A stretch of 14,242 bases of DNA from NCBI GenBank assembly GCA_036398775.1, contig DASWOJ010000231.1, forward strand, positions 1 through 14,242, in the 5' to 3' direction. This stretch comes from DASWOJ01 sp036398775 (lineage in GTDB: Bacteria > Pseudomonadota > Alphaproteobacteria > Acetobacterales > Acetobacteraceae). How positions within the stretch are numbered: position 1 is the first letter of the stretch; the number at the start of each line of letters is the position of its first letter. Made by a program: the position numbers and the translations under genes. Shown here piece by piece: positions 7,399-14,242 of this stretch. The notes beneath the pieces are model-generated. The model was not told where the DNA came from. It worked only from the letters and a program-made list of their open reading frames with translations, and did not search any database.

Positions 7399-7404
7399 TA
7401 TAAT
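7399..7404 (+). promoter_or_regulatory. Candidate -10 element TATAAT
   Basis: Exact consensus -10 hexamer inside the only AT-rich stretch (TTATATAAT) of the 226-base divergent region. A recognisable -35 at the right spacing is absent on the plus strand: the expected place is occupied by the palindrome, which would suit an activated or tightly repressed promoter. Read on the minus strand, the same block (ATTATATAAC) could serve the secreted-protein gene, so direction is uncertain. A plus-strand start here would give TetR a leader of about 130 bases. Confidence 0.4.
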
Positions 7405-7477
7405 CTGGATGACCAACTTCGGACCGGCAAGTGGGGTCTGCAAGGCGTCACAGTCCCAGGTAGCCGGGCGACGTCCC

Positions 7478-7493
7478 CGCAATCCCGATTGCG
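7478..7493. promoter_or_regulatory. Second palindrome CGCAAT-CCCG-ATTGCG, possible operator
   Basis: Perfect 6-base arms around a 4-base spacer, 51 bases upstream of the TetR start codon. It could be the autoregulatory site or an mRNA hairpin. It does not match the sequence of the palindrome at 7376-7395, so both are unlikely to be strong sites for the same protein. Confidence 0.35.
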
Positions 7494-7544
7494 CCTGCGT
7501 TTACAGCGCGTCAGAGTGCGTGTTGCGAAAGGCAGAGGGCACCC

Positions 7545-8126
7545 ATGCGCTACGCGCCAGGACACAAGGCCGAAACCCGGGACCGCATCCTGTCCGCTGC
7601 CGAGATCGCGTTCAGCATCCACGGTTACGACGGCGTCGGCGTGGATGGCCTGGCGACGCAGGCCGGCATCACCTCGGGTGCATTCTATGGCCACTTCCGC
7701 TCGAAGGCGGAGGTGTTCCGCGCCGCCGCGGTTGCTGGGCTGCAGCGGCTGCGGCAGGGCATCGAGCGGTTCCACGGACAGCCTGGCCGTCCCTGGGTCC
7801 GCCCCTTCATGCAGCATTACCTGGCGCCGCCGTTCCGCCAGGGGCTGGAAGGCGGCTGTGCCCTGCCGAGCCTGTCGGCCGAGGTCGCACGGTCGGATGC
7901 GGGGACGCGGGCCTGCTACGAGGCGGAACTGCTCCGGGTGGTGGATACGCTGGCTGCCAACATGCCGGATGCGGACGTCCCGGCCCGGCGCCGCGCCTGG
8001 GCGATGATGGCGTTGCTGGCCGGCGGCGCTACCCTGGCGCGGACGGTGGAGGACGCCGGGGTGGCGGCGGAGGTCGCGGCGGCGGTGACGGACACGGTTG
8101 CAGCCGTCACGGGTGAAGAGGGCTGA
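7545..8126 (+). CDS. TetR/AcrR-family transcriptional regulator
   Basis: One-component repressor of 193 residues, the usual family size. The N-terminal helix-turn-helix domain covers about residues 8-58 (TRDRILSAAEIAFSIHGYDG, then the recognition region GLATQAGITSGAFYGHFRSK). The all-helical ligand and dimer domain follows (about 65-190) and includes GGCALPSLSAEVARSD (103-118), a conserved stretch in one TetR subgroup. The ATG has a ribosome site, AGAGGG, five bases upstream. It is divergent from the secreted protein at 6959-7318, with a 20-base palindrome between, and convergent with the PYP gene 25 bases downstream. Autoregulation plus control of the divergent gene is the standard expectation. 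The ligand cannot be predicted. Confidence 0.95.
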   Translation: MRYAPGHKAETRDRILSAAEIAFSIHGYDGVGVDGLATQAGITSGAFYGHFRSKAEVFRAAAVAGLQRLRQGIERFHGQPGRPWVRPFMQHYLAPPFRQGLEGGCALPSLSAEVARSDAGTRACYEAELLRVVDTLAANMPDADVPARRRAWAMMALLAGGATLARTVEDAGVAAEVAAAVTDTVAAVTGEEG

Positions 8127-8151
8127 TGGGCCGGACGCGGGGCGGCTGGCC

Positions 8152-8538
8152 TCAGTCTTCGTGCAGCATGAAAATCCAGCAGCCGCCATCTCCTGAGGAC
8201 TGCACCCTTACCCGGACCTCCACCCCCCTGGCGCCGCTAGGGAAATCGGCGATGTAGTCGAAGGCGATGTCGAGCGTGCCGCGCGCCAGCGCCTGCTCGA
8301 TGCGGCCGCGGAACTGCGGGTTGTCCATGCAGGGCGCCATCTCGGTGAAGAACGTCCTGCCGATGGCCTCCGCGCGGTAGCCGGACTGCCGCCGCTCGGC
8401 CTCGCTGTAGTAGGTGACTTTCCCTGCGGCATCCAGGCGTATGGCGCCGAACGGCAGCGCGTCCACCTCGTCCGGCCGCATGCGCTGCATGGCTTGAGCC
8501 AGGTGGCTGGTATCGAAGTCGAGGTTTCCCATCGTCAT
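8152..8538 (-). CDS. pyp: Photoactive yellow protein (PYP), blue-light receptor
   Basis: Cytoplasmic PAS-fold photoreceptor that binds p-coumaric acid through a cysteine thioester. The 128-residue length matches Halorhodospira PYP (125). Conserved landmarks in order are PFGAIRLD (29-36), YYSEAE (43-48), RTFFTEMAPCMDNPQF (61-76) and CWIF (120-123). By alignment from memory, chromophore cysteine C69 is C70, phenolate-binding Y42 is Y44 and E46 is E48; T50 is Ser52. The loop after it is one residue shorter, so R52 has no clear equivalent, and M100 is replaced by Ser. I chose ATG 8538 because GAGG lies five bases upstream; the in-frame ATG at 8553 directly abuts the upstream stop and has no clear ribosome site, and ATG 8532 is also possible. 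It lies 15 bases behind the hybrid kinase, almost surely in one operon, and probably signals to it. No chromophore-synthesis gene is nearby. Family call is strong; photoactivity is inferred. Confidence 0.88.
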   Translation of the reverse strand: MTMGNLDFDTSHLAQAMQRMRPDEVDALPFGAIRLDAAGKVTYYSEAERRQSGYRAEAIGRTFFTEMAPCMDNPQFRGRIEQALARGTLDIAFDYIADFPSGARGVEVRVRVQSSGDGGCWIFMLHED

Positions 8539-8553
8539 TGCCACCTCTCGCAT

Positions 8554-11500
8554 CTACGGCGTGTGCCCGTCAAACAAGGCGACGCCGACCAATTGTGTTA
8601 TGGCGGCCCCGTCGGCGGATAGCGGCAGGATCAGTCGTTCAAAGGTGACAGGCGCGCCGTCGCCGAAATCGTAGCGCGCCGACTGATAGACCGGCATGCG
8701 CTGCCGGGCACAGCGGCCATAGACCGCCGTCAGCGAACCCAGGACCTCGTCGCCCCCCCGGTCCTCGACGATGACTTCCCCGATGAGGGAGCGGCCGAGC
8801 CGTGCCGTCAACGCTGCGCCGACCCGGACGTAGCGCATCTCGGCCGGGGACTTGGCCGGGTCAACCTCGACGACGAAGCTGTTGTCGCCGACGCCGAACG
8901 GGTCCGGGTCCAGGCTATTGGGCGGGGGAGGCACACCGCCCTGCCTCGCTGCGCACCACACCAGGAACAGCTCCCGCAGGCTCGGCGTGCGCAGCCGGGC
9001 CAGCAGCCGGTCCTCCGACGTCAGCGCGGCACTGGCCACGGTGCGGCGTCCGAGGCGTTCCAGCACCGCAGCGGCCAGTTGGGCGCCGGAGAACGGCTTG
9101 TTCAGCACGGCCTCCCCGGTCAGGCCGGGGCCGGGGACGTGGCCGGTTGCGAACAGCACGGGCAGGGCTGGCCGTTCCGCACGTAAGCGGGAGGCGAGCG
9201 TCGGGCCGTCGGCGCCGGGCATGACGACATCGGTGATCACCAGGTCCAGGCTGTCCAGCGTGTGAACCAGCGCCGAAGCGGCCTCGGCGCTCGCGGCCTC
9301 CATCACGTCGTAGCCAAGCTCGCGCAGAAAGCCGGCCGTCATCGGCCGGACCTGCGGGTCATCCTCGACCAGCAGGATCACCGCGTTGCCATGCAAGGCA
9401 CTGTCCAGCACCCCGTCTCCCAGCCCGGACCCGGCGGCAACCTCCGTCAGCGCGGCCCGCGGCAGGATGATTTCCACCAAGGTACCGGCGCCCAGTTGGC
9501 TTTCGATCCGCATGGTGCCGCCGGACTGCGCGGCGAAGCCGTGCACCATGGACAGGCCCAGTCCCGTGCCCTCGCCCCGCGCCTTGGTGGTGAAAAACGG
9601 CTCCGCCGCGCGGGCCGCCACCTCGGGCGGCATGCCCATGCCGGTGTCGCACACCGAGATGGACACGTAGCCGCCCGCGGGCAGCTTGGCCGGACGCTCG
9701 CCGGCGTCCAGGTTGCGGGCGGCGACGGTGAGCGTGCCGCCATCCGGCATGGCGGCCCGGGCGTTGACCGCAAGGTTCAGCAGCGCGATCTCGAGCTGGT
9801 GCTGGTCCGCGAGGACGGGCCACAGGCCGTCCGGGGCGTCCAGCACGCAGCGGATCTGCTCGCCGACGGCGTGGCACAGAAGGTCCTCCGTCCCGCGCAG
9901 CAGCTCGGCAGGCGCCAGCGCCGCCGGGCACAGATCCTCCTTGCGGGCGAAGGCCATGAGCTGGCGGATCAGCTTGGCCGCCCGCTCCGCCGCCTGCTCG
10001 CCGTGGCCGACGATGCCCAGGATGTCCGGCACCGTGGTCCTGCGGCGGATCAGCGCGTAGCTGCCGATGATAGCGGACAGCACGTTGTTGAAGTCGTGCG
10101 CCACGCCGCCGGTAAGCTGGCCCAGCGCCTCCAGCTTGCGGGATTGCAGCAGCGCGGCCTGCGCCTCCTCGCGCCGGCGCATCTCGGCGGCAAGCTCCCT
10201 TGCTGCGTCAGACAGGGCGCGGGTGCGCTCGGCGACCAGCGCTTCCAGCTCCGCGGCGGACCGTGCCGCGGCCTCCCGCGCCGCCACGATCTCCGACACG
10301 TCGGTGCAGGTGCCGAACCAGCGCAGGATTTCACCGCCGGGTCCGTGCAGCGGCTCCGCCCGGGTCAGGAACCAGCGGTAGGCGCCGTCCGCGCCGCGCA
10401 GGCGGTGCTCGATGCTGTAGGCCGTGGCGGTGGCAAGGGCCTGGGCCCAGGCGGCCAGGGTCGGCTGCAGGTCGTCAGGATGCAGCACCTCTGCCCAGCC
10501 CGACCCGGCGGACTGGCTTTGCACCTGGCCGGTATATTCGAACCAGCGCCGGTTCTGGAACTCGTTGCGCCCGTCCGGCAGCGCGACGAATGCCGTTTGC
10601 GGCATGGAATCCGCCAGGGAGCGGAACATCGCCTCGCTTTCGGCCAGTGCGGTCTCTGCCCGGCGGATCGTGGTGATGTCGCGGCCCTCCGGCGCCAGCC
10701 ACAGCACCGCGCCTGCCGGGTCAAGGATCGGACGGATCGAGAAGTCCACCGTGGCCACGCGCCCGTCCGTTGCGGCAATGACGGCCTCGAAGCGGACGCA
10801 GCGCCCGGCGGCGGCCTCTGCCACCGCGGCGCGCACCCGGGCCGCCAGCGCCGGGTCCGGGGCTGCCTTCCACCAGTCCATGTCGCAGAACGGCCGGCCG
10901 TGCACGTCGGCATCTGTCAGGCCGCAGAGGCGCAACGCCGTCTGGTTCAGCTCCAGCACCGTGCCGTCCGGCCGCAGCAGCCCCATGAAATCGCATGTGG
11001 AGTTGAAGATGCTGCGGTATTTCGTCTCGCTGTCCGCCAGCGCCAGTGCGGCGAGGCGCGCATCGGTCACGTCGTGCGACACCGCGAGCAGGCGGCCGTC
11101 GCCGTCCGGCAGCGGCCAGACCGCCACCGCCCACCAACGCGGCCCGTCCTTGGCGGTCGGGCCATAGGCCTGGAACCGCGCCTTGCCGCCGGTCCCGGCC
11201 TCCGCCACTGCGCGCCGGACGTGGTCCCGCTCCGCTTCCGGCCACAACTCTTCGAACGGCAGGCCGCGGATCGTCTCGAAATCCTCGATTTCGAGCGCGC
11301 GCAGTCCCTGGTCGTTGACCTGCGCGAGCCGTCCCGCGGCGTCTAGCACCTTGATGCAGTTCGGCCCGCCCTCCATCAGCCCGCGCACGAGCGCCTGGTC
11401 CAAGGCCAGCATCGCCTTGCGGGCCGAGATGTCCTCGACCACCGAGATGAAGTAGTCGGGCGCCCCATCCAGGTCCCGCACCAGCGACACCGTCAGGTTG

Positions 11501-12228
11501 GCCCAGAACGTGCCGCCGTCGGGCAGCAGGTAACGCTTCTCCATCGAATAGGTGGCGATGCCGCCGGCGAGCAGCGCCTCCACCTGCGCCAGGTCGGCCC
11601 GCAGGTCATCGGGGTGGGTGAGGTCCTGGAAGGTCACGGCCATGAGCGCCTCCCGTGGGCGGCCCAGGATCCGGCAGAGGGTGTCGTTGACCGCGAGGAA
11701 GCTGCCGCTGGGCGAGACGTGCGCCATGCCCACCGCCGCCTGCTCGAAGGTGGCGGCAAAGGCGTCCTGCACCCGCTTGTGGGCGGTGCTGACCTGCGCG
11801 ACGCCAGCCAGGCGCATCGGCTGGCCGTCCGCGCCGTATTCGAGCTGGCCGCTGTCGCGCACCCACTCGACCCGGCCATCGGGACGCAGCAGGCGGAACT
11901 CGAAGTCGTAGGGCCGCTTGCCGTCCACCGCATCGGCAACCGCGGTCCGCAGCCAGCCGCGGTCGGCGGGATGCACCAGCGTGAAGAAGCCCTCGGCCGG
12001 ATCGTCCTTGAGGGTCAGCAGCTCGGTGGCGCCGGCGGACAGGCGGCACTCGGCAGTGGCGATGTCCCACTCCCAGGCGACCGCTCCGGCCGCTGCCAAT
12101 GCCCGCTCCAGCCGCTGCTCGACCGAACACTTGTCGTCCCTGCGTGGCGGCGCGACCAGTGCGGGCCAGTGTGCGCCGAGCATGTCCATCCGCTTCATCG
12201 AACCGGCCAAGGCGCGGCACGAAGGCAC
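8554..12228 (-). CDS. Multi-PAS hybrid histidine kinase with receiver and C-terminal PAS_5 domain
   Basis: A 1224-residue kinase without any membrane segment, so a cytoplasmic sensor. Five PAS-like modules occupy about residues 36-152, 153-272, 273-395, 396-525 and 526-648. A coiled-coil linker (650-697) leads to the H-box GGVAHDFNN with H711. The N-box (NLAVNARAAM), G1 (DTGMGM, 861-866), F-box (EPFFTTK) and G2 (GEGTGLGLS) are intact. A receiver (949-1060) has acidic E955/D956/D957, phospho-acceptor D1000, T1028 and K1044. The last 140 residues (about 1083-1222) resemble PAS_5 (starting LRELFLVW). Start is uncertain: GTG 12228 is the only upstream option before an in-frame stop, while ATG 12198 or 12183 would keep every domain; none has a good ribosome site. 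The PYP gene follows after 15 bases, making it a likely signalling partner. A separate phosphotransfer partner is not in the window. Confidence 0.94.
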   Translation of the reverse strand: MPSCRALAGSMKRMDMLGAHWPALVAPPRRDDKCSVEQRLERALAAAGAVAWEWDIATAECRLSAGATELLTLKDDPAEGFFTLVHPADRGWLRTAVADAVDGKRPYDFEFRLLRPDGRVEWVRDSGQLEYGADGQPMRLAGVAQVSTAHKRVQDAFAATFEQAAVGMAHVSPSGSFLAVNDTLCRILGRPREALMAVTFQDLTHPDDLRADLAQVEALLAGGIATYSMEKRYLLPDGGTFWANLTVSLVRDLDGAPDYFISVVEDISARKAMLALDQALVRGLMEGGPNCIKVLDAAGRLAQVNDQGLRALEIEDFETIRGLPFEELWPEAERDHVRRAVAEAGTGGKARFQAYGPTAKDGPRWWAVAVWPLPDGDGRLLAVSHDVTDARLAALALADSETKYRSIFNSTCDFMGLLRPDGTVLELNQTALRLCGLTDADVHGRPFCDMDWWKAAPDPALAARVRAAVAEAAAGRCVRFEAVIAATDGRVATVDFSIRPILDPAGAVLWLAPEGRDITTIRRAETALAESEAMFRSLADSMPQTAFVALPDGRNEFQNRRWFEYTGQVQSQSAGSGWAEVLHPDDLQPTLAAWAQALATATAYSIEHRLRGADGAYRWFLTRAEPLHGPGGEILRWFGTCTDVSEIVAAREAAARSAAELEALVAERTRALSDAARELAAEMRRREEAQAALLQSRKLEALGQLTGGVAHDFNNVLSAIIGSYALIRRRTTVPDILGIVGHGEQAAERAAKLIRQLMAFARKEDLCPAALAPAELLRGTEDLLCHAVGEQIRCVLDAPDGLWPVLADQHQLEIALLNLAVNARAAMPDGGTLTVAARNLDAGERPAKLPAGGYVSISVCDTGMGMPPEVAARAAEPFFTTKARGEGTGLGLSMVHGFAAQSGGTMRIESQLGAGTLVEIILPRAALTEVAAGSGLGDGVLDSALHGNAVILLVEDDPQVRPMTAGFLRELGYDVMEAASAEAASALVHTLDSLDLVITDVVMPGADGPTLASRLRAERPALPVLFATGHVPGPGLTGEAVLNKPFSGAQLAAAVLERLGRRTVASAALTSEDRLLARLRTPSLRELFLVWCAARQGGVPPPPNSLDPDPFGVGDNSFVVEVDPAKSPAEMRYVRVGAALTARLGRSLIGEVIVEDRGGDEVLGSLTAVYGRCARQRMPVYQSARYDFGDGAPVTFERLILPLSADGAAITQLVGVALFDGHTP

Positions 12229-12645
12229 GATGCGCGTTCGGCCAACATGCCGGTAGCGGGGTCGTCAGCCGTTGTCATGGTGCCCCTCCGGCGATCCCAC
12301 TTATATTTTACCGGGCACCCTGGAATTACTAGTGCAACGCCCGCGAATATACGCGGCCATTGCGGGTTCGACCTGCGAAGTTGGCGTTTACCTTCCCTGG
12401 ACTGCTCTTCATCAGTACAACAAGGTTATGAAAGCGTACGCAACGCGGCGGCGGCTACCTGGGACCAAGCGTTGGAACCCGCTTGAAACCGCTGATCCCG
12501 GATGCGGCGCGCAGGCCCTGCTTGCCGCTTCAACGGCCTTTGCAGGCCTGCGCACAAACGAGGCCCAAGAGGGCGCGGCTTGGGCAGATGCAGGCTATGC
12601 CGGCGGCACGCTGCACGAGCCTGCCTGGCGCCGTCGGGCGCCCAG
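12229..12645. other. 417-base intergenic region upstream of the hybrid kinase
   Basis: No convincing gene: open frames here are short or lack start signals and family similarity. About 12295-12360 is clearly richer in A/T than the rest of the window and is where the hybrid-kinase promoter should lie. It includes CCGCG-AATATA-CGCGG at 12341-12356, a short dyad that could be an operator. Directly after the GGDEF stop codon lies an imperfect GC-rich stem (CTGGCGCC at 12625-12632 with GGCGCCCAG at 12637-12645, one bulged C) with no T-run, a weak terminator candidate. Confidence 0.6.
12305..12310 (-). promoter_or_regulatory. Candidate -10 (TAAAAT) for the hybrid kinase-PYP operon
   Basis: TAAAAT on the minus strand in the AT-rich patch, about 77 bases upstream of the GTG at 12228. 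A TTGCAC hexamer lies 21 bases further upstream, a spacing too wide for a standard promoter, so this is only the most likely -10 by composition. Confidence 0.25.
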
Positions 12646-14124
12646 CTATGCCGCGGCTCTCCGGCTGTCCGGCCCGGCGACCGCGACGCGGTTCCGCCCA
12701 GCGTGCTTTGCCCGGTACAATGCCGCATCGGCGTCCTGCACCAGCAGCCCCGCCACGTCGCCGGATTGCGGGAAGACGGCCGCCACGCCGATGCTGACCG
12801 AGACCAGTCCGGCCGGGCCGCCGCGGTGCACGATGTCCAGTGCTAGGACCGCGCTGCGGATGCGCTCGGCCACTGCCAGGGCGCCGGCGGAGTCCAGGCC
12901 GGGCAGCAGCACGGTGAACTCCTCCCCGCCGAACCGTGCGCCCAGGTCGCGCGGCCGGCGCAGGGATCCGCCGATGCAGCGTGCGATGGCCTGCAGCACG
13001 GTATCGCCTGCGGGATGGCCATAGGCATCGTTGAACGCCTTGAAGCAGTCAGCGTCCAGCATCAGCAGGGACAGCGGCGCCCGCGCCCGCGCCGCGTCCT
13101 GCCATGCCTCGCCCAGCCGTTCCCCGAATGCCCGGCGGTTGGCCAGGCCGGTCAGCGGATCGGTGGACGCCATCACCTGCAGATGCCCTGCCGAGGCCAT
13201 CAGCGCCTGCTCCGCGTTCAGGCGGCGCAGCATCTCCCGCCGGAACAGCAGGCACAGCGTCAGCGTGGCCCCGCTCAGCATCAGGAGCAGCCCGCCGGTC
13301 ATGATGGCCTTGCGCCACCACTCACGGTAGATGCCGTCCACCGACATGGCGACGTTGACCGCCAGCGGCAGGTCGCCGATGCCGCGGTAGGAGAACAGCC
13401 GCTCGACCCCGTCCACGGCGGAATGCGCGGTGAATTGCCCGGTCTGCGCAAGAAGGATGCGGCGGGCCGTTTCAGATCCCGAGATGTCCTTCGCCAAGGC
13501 GTCCCCAAGGGACGGGTGGCGTGCGACGATGTAGCCGTCCTTGCTCACCAGGGTGATGGACCCGCGGACGCCGACGTCAAGGCGGCCGAACAACTCCTCG
13601 AAATAAGCCAGGCGCAGCGTGCCGACGACGACGCCGACGAACGAGCCGTCCGCGTTGGACAGCCGGCGGCTGATGGCGATGCTGGCGTCCCCGCCGCGCA
13701 GCCGGCTGCGGAACGGACGGCTGACATACAGCCCGGCATCGGTCTGGTCCCGGTGAACGGTGAAGTAGTCCCGGTCGGCCAGGTTCAGACGGTGCGGCGT
13801 CACCGCGGTGCTGTCGGCGACGATCTCGCCGGCGGAGTCCAGCACCAGCAGCGAGCCGAGATACTCGGCCGTGGCGGCACGGTCGAACAGGGCGGAGTGG
13901 CGCAGCTCCGGGCTGATCGTCCCGATGCCGGGCAGGTGCATCGCGTCGGCTGTGCCCTGCAGCGAAAGGTCATAGGTCGCGACGGTGCGGGTGATGTCGC
14001 GCTCCAGCGCGAGGACCAGGTTGCTGGACGCCTGCTCCGCCTGGCGCCAGGCGTCGTGCCGGGCGTCGAGCAGCACGACGCCGCCAAGCGCCAGCGTGCC
14101 GAGCGTCACGAGCAGGCCGAGCAC
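12646..14124 (-). CDS. dCache-GGDEF membrane diguanylate cyclase
   Basis: Inner-membrane enzyme that makes c-di-GMP from two GTP. As read from GTG 14124 it has 492 residues: membrane segment about 1-19, periplasmic dCache sensor about 25-265 (DRDYFTVHRD, YVSRPF, IAISRR), second membrane segment about 273-295, and GGDEF domain about 320-480. The active-site motif is GGEEF (399-403), and the allosteric inhibitory site RxxD (RPRD, 390-393) lies the canonical five residues before it, so product inhibition is expected. It has no EAL domain. The start is uncertain: the frame stays open through base 14242 with mostly G/C third positions and no ATG, so the gene may begin outside the window; GTG 14124 lacks a convincing ribosome site and would begin directly on the membrane helix. 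It lies 417 bases upstream of the hybrid kinase, same strand, probably a separate transcript. Confidence 0.93.
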   Translation of the reverse strand: MLGLLVTLGTLALGGVVLLDARHDAWRQAEQASSNLVLALERDITRTVATYDLSLQGTADAMHLPGIGTISPELRHSALFDRAATAEYLGSLLVLDSAGEIVADSTAVTPHRLNLADRDYFTVHRDQTDAGLYVSRPFRSRLRGGDASIAISRRLSNADGSFVGVVVGTLRLAYFEELFGRLDVGVRGSITLVSKDGYIVARHPSLGDALAKDISGSETARRILLAQTGQFTAHSAVDGVERLFSYRGIGDLPLAVNVAMSVDGIYREWWRKAIMTGGLLLMLSGATLTLCLLFRREMLRRLNAEQALMASAGHLQVMASTDPLTGLANRRAFGERLGEAWQDAARARAPLSLLMLDADCFKAFNDAYGHPAGDTVLQAIARCIGGSLRRPRDLGARFGGEEFTVLLPGLDSAGALAVAERIRSAVLALDIVHRGGPAGLVSVSIGVAAVFPQSGDVAGLLVQDADAALYRAKHAGRNRVAVAGPDSRRAAA

Positions 14125-14242
14125 CCCCAGCCACCGGGGCGGCTGCTGCGCGGCGCGGCTGGCCGTCCGCCAATCAGTCCCAGCGTGCGGCCGGTCTTTG
14201 CCAGGCTTCAGCCGATGCGTCCTGACGGCCAGCCGGTCCAGC

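Noticed and set aside
7409..8116. 235-residue plus-strand frame overlapping the TetR gene
   Set aside because: Out of frame with the clear TetR helix-turn-helix, Gly/Arg-rich translation and no ribosome site.
8116..8159. Interrupted dyad across the TetR/PYP convergent junction (AAGA, CTGA, GGCC with GGCC, TCAG, TCTT)
   Set aside because: The arms are only four bases each with bulges on one side and no T-run, too weak to call a terminator, although something must stop transcription in the 25-base gap.
9262..11346. 694-residue plus-strand open frame opposite the hybrid kinase
   Set aside because: It lies wholly antisense to a gene with clear PAS, kinase and receiver motifs. Its translation is low-complexity (Arg, Gln, Gly, His) without a recognisable domain, the usual by-product of GC-rich coding DNA lacking stops on the other strand.
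12272..13024. 250-residue plus-strand frame over the intergenic region and the GGDEF gene
   Set aside because: It runs antisense through the GGEEF-containing domain, its ATG lacks a ribosome site, and the protein has no recognisable feature.
1..14242. CRISPR array, tRNA, rRNA, transposase or phage genes
   Set aside because: I saw no regularly spaced repeats, no RNA-gene-like sequence and no mobile-element protein. The only repeats are in-gene protein repeats and one palindromic intergenic unit.

Overview
The window is GC-rich (strong G/C preference at third codon positions) and gene-dense. The protein families (dCache histidine kinase, dCache-GGDEF cyclase, PAS_5 domain, three-part LplT-PlsC-AMP-ligase fusion, photoactive yellow protein) and an intergenic repeat ending in GTCATTGCG point to an alphaproteobacterium, most likely of the Rhodospirillales/Acetobacterales. 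That placement is inference; no rRNA or taxonomic marker is present.

Layout, left to right. (1) 1-1569 (+): C-terminal part of a membrane dCache sensor histidine kinase, cut by the window edge. (2) 1773-2084 (-): a small secreted repeat protein, divergent from (3) 2216-3178 (+), a LysR-type regulator; a LysR-box-like dyad lies between them. (4) 3255-6674 (+): a 1139-residue fusion of a lysophospholipid flippase (LplT-like MFS), a PlsC acyltransferase and an acyl-ACP/AMP ligase, i.e. a one-polypeptide lysophospholipid recycling system. (5) 6675-6958: a gap holding a palindromic intergenic repeat and a strong hairpin. (6) 6959-7318 (-): a second small secreted repeat protein, divergent from (7) 7545-8126 (+), a TetR-type regulator, with two clean palindromes between them. 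(8) 12228-8152 (-): a two-gene unit made of a 1224-residue multi-PAS hybrid histidine kinase with a receiver and a terminal PAS_5 domain, followed 15 bases later by a small photoactive yellow protein (PYP). (9) 12646-14124 (-, possibly running off the right edge): a membrane dCache diguanylate cyclase with an intact GGEEF motif and RxxD inhibitory site.

The most interesting part is the 8152-12228 unit. The small protein keeps the PYP chromophore cysteine and the tyrosine and glutamate that hold the chromophore phenolate. It differs from the classic Halorhodospira protein at residues that set photocycle speed. It lies in the same transcriptional direction, right behind a large soluble hybrid kinase, which suggests a blue-light input to a phosphorelay; a c-di-GMP synthase is the next gene upstream. 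No chromophore-supply gene (tyrosine ammonia lyase or p-coumaroyl-CoA ligase) is in the window. A second theme is the same arrangement occurring twice: a small signal-peptide protein with tandem 21-23-residue repeats, transcribed away from a one-component regulator across an intergenic palindrome.
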